The notes beneath the pieces were generated by a model. It saw nothing but the letters and a program-made list of their open reading frames with translations. It did not search any database and had not been told where the DNA came from. From an uncultured Acetatifactor sp. (lineage in GTDB: Bacteria; Bacillota; Clostridia; Lachnospirales; Lachnospiraceae): a stretch of 64,000 bases of DNA. This document shows, piece by piece, positions 59,125-64,000 of the stretch. A program made the translations under genes and the position numbers. Positions within the stretch are counted from its first letter, which is position 1. Each line of letters opens with the position of its first letter. The stretch is from assembly GCA_947594835.1 (NCBI GenBank), contig CANQEH010000005.1:57663-121662 (forward strand), in the 5' to 3' direction.

Positions 59125-59757
59125 TCAGATATTTCTGTTTTTTGCCTCAAAATCCTCTATATACTGGGTGATCAGCTTTACCGTTCCCTCCACGCCCAGG
59201 ATGCTGCTGTTGATGCACAGGTCGTAGCTGTCGGCCCTTCCCCACTTCTTGGAGGAATAATAATTGTAATAGCTCTGGCGCTGTTTGTCCTTTTTGATGA
59301 TCATGTCCCGGGCCTTGGACTCCGTGAGCTGGTAGCGCTCCATGATGTGCTTTACCTTTGTCTCCTCGTTGCCGTAGATGAACAGATGCACCGCGTTTTT
59401 GCGGTCGGCCAGGGCATAGTCGGCGCAGCGGCCCACGATGACGCAGGGCCCCTCGGATGCGATTTTCTTGATGGTGTCAAACTGGGCGAGGAATACCTTG
59501 TGGCTGATGGGCATATCCACAAAGGAAGAAGCGTTATAACCAAAAGAATAGGTGTCCATCACCAGATTATACAAAAAAGAGCTGGTGGGGCGCTCGTCAT
59601 GGTTCTGGATCATCTCCTCGCAGAAGCCGCTCTCCTTGGCGGCGCGGGATAAAAGCTCCTTGTCGTAGCACTTGATGCCGAAATACTCCGCAACCTTTTC
59701 TCCGATTTCCCGGCCCTGGGAGCCAAACTGACGTCCGATGGTGATTACTGTATTCAT
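59125..59757 (-). CDS. Cytidylate-kinase-like protein
   Basis: A 210-residue P-loop protein of the cytidylate-kinase-like family common in Clostridia. ITIGRQFGSQGREIGEKVAE carries a relaxed nucleotide-binding loop, VIVGRCADYAL and HIMERYQLTESKARDMI form the lid and core helices, and YDLCINSS is typical of the family's end. It is not the housekeeping Cmk, and its substrate is unknown. It has its own strong promoter, with an inverted repeat over the -10. Confidence 0.85.
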   Translation of the reverse strand: MNTVITIGRQFGSQGREIGEKVAEYFGIKCYDKELLSRAAKESGFCEEMIQNHDERPTSSFLYNLVMDTYSFGYNASSFVDMPISHKVFLAQFDTIKKIASEGPCVIVGRCADYALADRKNAVHLFIYGNEETKVKHIMERYQLTESKARDMIIKKDKQRQSYYNYYSSKKWGRADSYDLCINSSILGVEGTVKLITQYIEDFEAKNRNI

Positions 59758-59788
59758 ACGTTACCTCTCTTTCCGGTCATACGATCCC

Positions 59789-59813
59789 TTGATGTAATCA
59801 TATTATACATCAA
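59789..59813. promoter_or_regulatory. Inverted repeat over the kinase-like gene's -10
   Basis: TTGATGTA (59789-59796) and TACATCAA (59806-59813) are perfect 8-bp inverted repeats that enclose the -10. Placement suggests a repressor site; no regulator gene is adjacent. Confidence 0.5.
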
Positions 59814-59830
59814 ACCGGGCTTTTAGACAA
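59802..59830 (-). promoter_or_regulatory. Promoter of the cytidylate-kinase-like gene
   Basis: On the - strand TTGTCT (59830-59825), 17-bp spacer, consensus TATAAT (59807-59802), 45 bp before the start codon. Confidence 0.75.
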
Positions 59831-59893
59831 CTAAAATCAGCATTTTTAACAATTGATCCGGCTCAGCTTATCCAGATTCCCGGAGAAAGACTC

Positions 59894-60802
59894 CTACAGC
59901 CTCTCCAACAGGCGAAGGAAGTACTCCGGCAGAGGGGCGTCCACCTCTAAATAACGCCCTGTGGAGGGATGGAGAAAGCCCAGCGTCTTTGCGTGGAGTG
60001 TCTGTCCCTGCAGCGGAAAGGGGCCGGGCCCGCCGCCGTACACGGTATCCCCCAGAAGCGGATGCCCCAGAGAAGCCATATGGGCCCGTATCTGATGGGT
60101 GCGTCCTGTCTCCAGCTCACATTGGATGTAGGTATGCCTGGGGAAGCGCTGAAGCACCCGGTAATGGGTCACCGCGCGCTTGCCGCCCTGAGTGGCCACC
60201 GCCATCTTTTTCCGATCCATTGGGTGCCTGGCCAGCGGTCTGTCGATGACGCCCTCCTCCTCCCGCAGCACTCCCTGGCAGATGGCGTGATACTGTCTGG
60301 TGACCGTGTGCTCCTTTAACTGCCGGGCAAGGCTTTTGTGGGCTGCGTCGTTTTTGCAGGCCGCCAGCGAACCGGTGGTGTCCTTGTCGATCCGATGGAC
60401 AATGCCGGGCCGCATCACCCCATTGATGCCGGAGAGCTGGCCGCCGCAGTGGTACAGAAGGGCGTTGACCAGCGTGCCGCTGTAATGCCCCGGGGCGGGA
60501 TGCACCACCATTCCCTTCGGCTTATTGACCAGAATCACATCCTCGTCCTCGTAAAGGATATCCAGGGGGATGTCCTCCGGCTGGATATCCGGCTCCACGG
60601 CCTTTGGCAGGCAAAATGTGACACAGTCGTCGCTTTTTACCCGGTAACTCCCCTTCACCGGTTTTCCGTTCACGCTCACCCGCCCCTCTTTCACCATCTT
60701 CTGGATATAGGAGCGTGACAAAGAGTCGATCAATGCAGAAAGGCATTTATCGACCCGCTCGTCTTCTAATTCTTCTGTGATTTCAAAACAGAACTCATCC
60801 AT
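59894..60802 (-). CDS. RluA/RluD family pseudouridine synthase
   Basis: 302 residues. An N-terminal S4 domain (RVDKCLSALIDSLSRSYIQ, then GRVSVNGKPV) precedes the catalytic domain. GIVHRIDKDTTGSLAACKND contains the catalytic Asp (Arg-Ile-Asp); LETGRTHQIRAHMASLGHPLLGD is the family's conserved block. It probably modifies 23S rRNA helix 69 as RluD does, but tRNA-directed RluA activity cannot be excluded. It follows lspA by 10 bp, the usual lspA-rluD order. Confidence 0.93.
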   Translation of the reverse strand: MDEFCFEITEELEDERVDKCLSALIDSLSRSYIQKMVKEGRVSVNGKPVKGSYRVKSDDCVTFCLPKAVEPDIQPEDIPLDILYEDEDVILVNKPKGMVVHPAPGHYSGTLVNALLYHCGGQLSGINGVMRPGIVHRIDKDTTGSLAACKNDAAHKSLARQLKEHTVTRQYHAICQGVLREEEGVIDRPLARHPMDRKKMAVATQGGKRAVTHYRVLQRFPRHTYIQCELETGRTHQIRAHMASLGHPLLGDTVYGGGPGPFPLQGQTLHAKTLGFLHPSTGRYLEVDAPLPEYFLRLLERL

Positions 60803-60812
60803 CCGCCTGCCC

Positions 60813-61349
60813 CTATTTTATCTCACGGTACCGCTTCTGCTTGAAACTTAAAAATTCCAGGTCGCTTTCCTTGTAAACAAAAAGGAACAGCAAAAACAGC
60901 AGAATGGCTGAGACCACGATGCAGCAGTCCGCCACGTTGAAGATGGGGAAGTGGATCAGCACAAAGGAGATAAAATCCACTACATAGTCCAGGCGGATGC
61001 GGTCGATCATATTGCCCAGGCCCCCGGCGATCACCGCCGAGAGCGCGATGTGGACGGGGGTAAATTTTTTCTCCGCCGGGAGTTTGAACAGGAAAAACAA
61101 GATCACCGCTAAAAACACCGCGCCCACAAAGAGGATAAAGAACTTCTGGTTCTTTAAAATGCCGAAAGCGGCGCCTGCGTTTCCAAAATCCAGATAGTCC
61201 AGTTCCAGGACGCCCTCTATCAGCACCACCGGGGGCTGATCCTTTAAATACAGCGTGGCGAGATACTTGGTGTACTGATCCAGGGCCAGTAAAAGAAGCG
61301 TCACCGCCAGGTCTATGAGCAGCATGGGCCATTTCTTTTTCTTACGCAT
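60813..61349 (-). CDS. lspA: Lipoprotein signal peptidase II
   Basis: Aspartic membrane protease that cleaves prolipoproteins after lipidation. Four helices. The two catalytic Asp are in GGLGNMIDRIRLDYVVDF and FNVADCCIVV. 178 residues from ATG 61349 (MRKKKKWPML), with GAGG six bases upstream; the start overlaps the end of aroB by 8 bp, and upstream ATG/GTG codons lie on the ribosome site. The GNAGAAFGIL loop is also conserved. Confidence 0.94.
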   Translation of the reverse strand: MRKKKKWPMLLIDLAVTLLLLALDQYTKYLATLYLKDQPPVVLIEGVLELDYLDFGNAGAAFGILKNQKFFILFVGAVFLAVILFFLFKLPAEKKFTPVHIALSAVIAGGLGNMIDRIRLDYVVDFISFVLIHFPIFNVADCCIVVSAILLFLLFLFVYKESDLEFLSFKQKRYREIK

Positions 61350-62451
61350 AGGCATCCTCGTCACGATAATAGATTTCGTTGATGGCGTCTAAGATCTCCT
61401 GCTGGGTCACCGTCTTGTCGATCACGGCTTTCCCGATCTTTTTTAACAGCACGAACTTAATGTTCCCGGCCTCCATCTTTTTGTCCGATCTTGTAAGCCG
61501 CAGGATCTCCTCGGGGTCAATGGCTTCCACGGAGATCGGCAGATTGAACGGGACGAACATATCCCGGATCTCGTAGTACTCCTCCATGGACAGAAGCTCC
61601 CGCTTCCAGGAGATATAGGCGGCGGCCACCGCCCCCAGGGCCACGCATTCTCCGTGGGTCAGCCCGAAATCCTTGTACTTTTCGATGGCGTGGCCGATGG
61701 TGTGGCCGAAATTCAAAAGCGCCCGCTCTCCCTGCTCCGTGGGATCTTTCTCCACCACCAGTTTTTTGATACAGCAGCTCCTGCGCACCATCTCCTGCAG
61801 TACGGGAAGATCCCTGTCGCAGATCTCATACATATTTTCAATGAGCCATTGATAAAATACTTCATCCTTGATGAGGCCGTGCTTCATCACCTCCGCAAAG
61901 CCGGAGTAAAACTGCCTGTCCTCTAAGGTGGCGAGCACAGAGAGGTTGATATAGACCAGGGAGGGCATCTTAAAGGCGCCCACCATATTTTTGTAGCCGT
62001 CAAAATCCACGCCGGTTTTCCCGCCGATGCTGCTGTCGGTCTGGGACAAAAGGGTGGTTGGCACCTGCACCACGTCGATCCCGCGCAGATAGGTTGCGGC
62101 GGCATACCCCGCGGTGTCTCCCACCACGCCGCCCCCAAGGGCCAGGATCAGATCCTTCCGGTCAAAGCCTTCCCGGATTAAAAAGGTATAGATGGCCTTT
62201 ACCGTGTCCAGCGTCTTGTTTGCCTCTCCCTCCGGGAACGCAAACTTCACTGCCTTTTTGCACTTCCCCTCCAAAAGCCCCAATACCTCCTGGCCGTAGA
62301 GGGAGTCCACCTTCTCGTCCGTTACGACGCAGATGCGGCGGTTCTCGCAGCCAAGGGCGGACAGTTCCGTCCAGAGTTCTTCAAAGGACTGGGTGAACAC
62401 GATGGTATAGCATGGTTTTTTGTTGTAAAGAATCTGCAGTCTCTCTGTCAT
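61342..62451 (-). CDS. aroB: 3-Dehydroquinate synthase
   Basis: Second enzyme of the shikimate pathway, converting DAHP to 3-dehydroquinate with NAD and a metal. LALGGGVVGDTAGYAAATYLRG is the NAD-binding block, VPTTLLSQTDSSIGGKTGVD follows, and NFGHTIGHAIE and LTHGECVALG hold the metal-binding His residues. 369 residues from ATG 62451, five bases after GGGAGG. It overlaps lspA. No other shikimate gene is nearby. Confidence 0.96.
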   Translation of the reverse strand: MTERLQILYNKKPCYTIVFTQSFEELWTELSALGCENRRICVVTDEKVDSLYGQEVLGLLEGKCKKAVKFAFPEGEANKTLDTVKAIYTFLIREGFDRKDLILALGGGVVGDTAGYAAATYLRGIDVVQVPTTLLSQTDSSIGGKTGVDFDGYKNMVGAFKMPSLVYINLSVLATLEDRQFYSGFAEVMKHGLIKDEVFYQWLIENMYEICDRDLPVLQEMVRRSCCIKKLVVEKDPTEQGERALLNFGHTIGHAIEKYKDFGLTHGECVALGAVAAAYISWKRELLSMEEYYEIRDMFVPFNLPISVEAIDPEEILRLTRSDKKMEAGNIKFVLLKKIGKAVIDKTVTQQEILDAINEIYYRDEDAYA

Positions 62452-62462
62452 CATTTCCTCCC

Positions 62463-62492
62463 AAAACAACAAAGAGCCCGTTTACGGGCTCT
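62463..62492 (-). terminator. Terminator after sepF
   Basis: AGAGCCCG-TAAA-CGGGCTCT on the - strand (62492-62473), followed by TTGTTGTTTT. It separates the yggS-sepF transcript from aroB. Confidence 0.85.
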
Positions 62493-62505
62493 GAGCCGTT
62501 GTATA

Positions 62506-63027
62506 TCAGTTGTTTAAAGGCAGTTCAAAGGAGCCTCCGAAGATGTCCTGAAAATCGCCCGATATGTCTACGCTGGCAGGCGTAATGATAAAGATGTAGT
62601 GGGAAATCTTCTGCAGATTGCCCGAAATGGCGAAACAGGAACCGCTGGTAAAGTCGATGATCCGCTGTGCGATGTCCACATCCAGCCCCTCCAGGTTCAG
62701 CACCACGGTGCGGTTTGCCAACAGGGTCTCCGTGATCTCGCGGGCATCCTCCACAGAGGTAGGCTTGATGACGCAGACCTCCATTCCGGAGGCGTTTGAC
62801 GTCCGCCTGGAGCCGGACTGTTTGATCGGCGTAATCTTGTTGGCCGGAGCGCTTCCGGGCTTCTTTGCGGGATGTTCCTCGTAACTGTCTTCCTTCTTCC
62901 CGGCAGAGGCCTTGCGGGACGCTACAGGCTCGTCGTCTTCCTCTCCGTCCAGGTAATCGTCGTCGTAATAATCGTCTTCCTCACCGTTTAACTTCATATA
63001 GTTTAAGAACTTGTCCATCACACCCAT
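62506..63027 (-). CDS. sepF: Cell division protein SepF
   Basis: FtsZ-binding protein that tethers and orders the Z ring. MGVMDKFLNYMKL is the amphipathic membrane-binding helix. A low-complexity acidic linker follows (EEDDYYDDDYLDGEEDD). The C-terminal ~90 residues are the SepF core (VCVIKPTSVEDAREITETLL, RTVVLNLEGLDVDIAQRIIDF, GSCFAISGNL). 173 residues. It is 18 bp after yggS, the standard yggS-sepF order of Firmicutes. Confidence 0.95.
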   Translation of the reverse strand: MGVMDKFLNYMKLNGEEDDYYDDDYLDGEEDDEPVASRKASAGKKEDSYEEHPAKKPGSAPANKITPIKQSGSRRTSNASGMEVCVIKPTSVEDAREITETLLANRTVVLNLEGLDVDIAQRIIDFTSGSCFAISGNLQKISHYIFIITPASVDISGDFQDIFGGSFELPLNN

Positions 63028-63045
63028 ACTGCTACCATGCCTTTC

Positions 63046-63777
63046 TTACCTTCCGGCCTTTTGCCCGGTCTGCTGACCGGAAGAATCCCTCTCCCCAAAA
63101 ATCCCGGTGCCCACACGGACACAGGTGGAGCCTTCCTCCACGGCGGTGACGTAATCTCCCGTCATTCCCATGGAAAGAACATTCATACTGATATTATCAA
63201 TGTTTTTTGCGCCCATGTCAACAGCGAATTGCTTTAATGCCCTAAAATATTGCCGATTTGCTTCTCCGTTCTCCACATAGGGGGCAATGGCCATCAGCCC
63301 GCAGACGCGGATGCCGGGCAGGGCCGCCGCCTGCCGGATCAGCTCCTCCGCTTCCCCAAAGGACACACCGAATTTGCTCTCCTCCCCAGCCACGTTTACC
63401 TCGACGAGGATGTCAGCCGTAACGCCCTGTTTTACGGCCTCCCTGCTGATCTCCTCCGCCAGACGCAGAGAGTCCACACTGTGGATGAGGGCTGTCTTTC
63501 CCACCACATATTTTACCTTGTTGCGCTGCAGATGGCCGATCATATGCCAGCGGACGTCCCGGGGCATCTGGGGCTGCTTGTCCGTCAGTTCCTGCACCTT
63601 GTTTTCCCCAAAGTCCCTGGCTCCCGCCTGGTACGCCTCCTGCAGCATCGGCACAGGCTTTGTCTTACTCACCGCAATCAAGGTCACTTCCCCCGGATCC
63701 CGCCCGGCCCTTTCGCAGGCCGCCCGTATCTGCGCCTGTACCTCTTCCAGATTTTCCCGGATACTTCCCTTTCCCAT
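63046..63777 (-). CDS. YggS family pyridoxal-phosphate-binding protein
   Basis: PLP homeostasis protein (COG0325). VTLIAVSKTKPVPMLQEAY carries the PLP Lys, FGENKVQELTDK and WHMIGHLQRNKVKYV follow, and LSMGMTGDYVTAVEEGSTCVRVGTGIFG is the phosphate-binding end. 243 residues from ATG 63777 (GGGGG and GGAG upstream). The same frame stays open upstream to the window edge through a 105-bp repeat, but those residues are not part of the YggS family. Confidence 0.94.
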   Translation of the reverse strand: MGKGSIRENLEEVQAQIRAACERAGRDPGEVTLIAVSKTKPVPMLQEAYQAGARDFGENKVQELTDKQPQMPRDVRWHMIGHLQRNKVKYVVGKTALIHSVDSLRLAEEISREAVKQGVTADILVEVNVAGEESKFGVSFGEAEELIRQAAALPGIRVCGLMAIAPYVENGEANRQYFRALKQFAVDMGAKNIDNISMNVLSMGMTGDYVTAVEEGSTCVRVGTGIFGERDSSGQQTGQKAGR

Positions 63778-63818
63778 CAGCCCCCAAATGTCTCCTTCCG
63801 AAATAAAAATTGAGTCTG

Positions 63819-63895
63819 GTACCATAACGTACTGTTGACGCTCCTGTCCCCAGGCCCGCGCTGCCAATGCCATCCCGTAAGACCGTGGGAGCACG
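63819..63895. repeat. 77-bp direct repeat, copy 1
   Basis: Identical by eye to 63924-64000, with a period of 105 bp (77-bp repeat plus 28-bp spacer). Because 105 is divisible by three, the - strand frame stays open through both copies. It lies upstream of yggS. Confidence 0.9.
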
Positions 63896-63923
63896 CCGCG
63901 CCTGCCGAGATTCTTTCGAGCCA

Positions 63924-64000
63924 GTACCATAACGTACTGTTGACGCTCCTGTCCCCAGGCCCGCGCTGCCAATGCCATCCCGTAAGACCGTGGGAGCACG
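63924..64000. repeat. 77-bp direct repeat, copy 2, reaching the window edge
   Basis: Second copy of the repeat at 63819-63895. It runs to the last base of the window, so more copies may follow. It contains GTACCATAACGTAC at one end. Confidence 0.9.

Noticed and set aside
63819..64000. CRISPR-like repeat-spacer-repeat
   Set aside because: The repeat is 77 bp, far longer than CRISPR repeats, only one spacer is visible and no cas gene is present.

Overview
The window looks like a chromosome segment of a low-to-mid-GC Gram-positive anaerobe, most likely a Lachnospiraceae (Clostridia) relative. The basis is gene order (rpsP-khpA-rimM-trmD-rplS-ylqF-rnhB-ylqG-ylqH-yraN as in Firmicutes; prp between rplU and rpmA; nadD-yqeK-rsfS), protein families typical of gut clostridia (class B sortase, M60-type peptidase, a T-box before tyrS, rubrerythrin) and SigA-like promoters with 17-nt spacers. 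No tRNA, rRNA, CRISPR array or complete insertion sequence was recognised.

Layout. (1) 1-9686: translation and ribosome-assembly operon on the + strand, with two type I signal peptidases, a TrmD-GNAT fusion, the YlqG/YlqH pair, YraN and PgeF. A large inverted-repeat element sits at 2473-2601. (2) 9798-14422: a two-component system and a convergent long PRPP synthetase gene whose 3' end overlaps the kinase gene. (3) 14540-18976: radical-SAM-like DUF512 protein, Der, PlsY, GpsA. (4) 18982-21886: an AT-richer O-acetylation cassette (MBOAT plus AlgX/DHHW-like protein) inserted behind gpsA and flanked by two copies of the gpsA 3' end, with a gene remnant at its right side. (5) 21891-40340: a large surface-glycan locus. 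A divergent XRE regulator faces a strong promoter with an inverted-repeat operator. Then follow GT4 and GT2 glycosyltransferases, a class B sortase, an LCP ligase, a secreted protein ending in SPKTGE, a TagGH-like ABC exporter whose ATPase has an N-terminal membrane anchor, and three related proteins sharing a SRDG/SREG-type C-terminal domain (two with an N-terminal HAD domain). Inside it lies an AT-rich module (30515-37267) with a KdsB-like CMP-sugar synthetase, a DRE-TIM aldolase fused to a second domain, a KdsC-like phosphatase and a sialyltransferase-like GT. A transposase remnant and a VanZ-like protein follow. (6) 40368-47210: MetF, a MoxR/VWA pair, T-box-tyrS, Dtd, and an AI-2E family permease. 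(7) 47367-54639: a large anchored M60-type peptidase, a tyrosine recombinase, rubrerythrin, and the divergent SOS pair yneA/lexA with two LexA boxes. (8) 54711-63777, - strand: rsfS-yqeK-nadD-yhbY-obgE-rpmA-prp-rplU with an L21-type leader, a cytidylate-kinase-like protein, rluD, lspA, aroB, sepF and yggS. The window ends in a 105-bp direct repeat that keeps an open frame into yggS.

How the genes fit together. The best candidate for an undescribed system is the module at 32721-37267. It reads as a route to a CMP-activated 3-deoxy-ulosonic acid in a Gram-positive, with the expected PEP-dependent synthase (KdsA/NeuB) replaced by a pyruvate-type DRE-TIM aldolase. The sugar would be added to a glycan exported by the ABC transporter, attached to the wall by the LCP protein and possibly O-acetylated by the MBOAT cassette. 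The pathway assignment is inference from family membership and gene order; the product sugar cannot be read from sequence.
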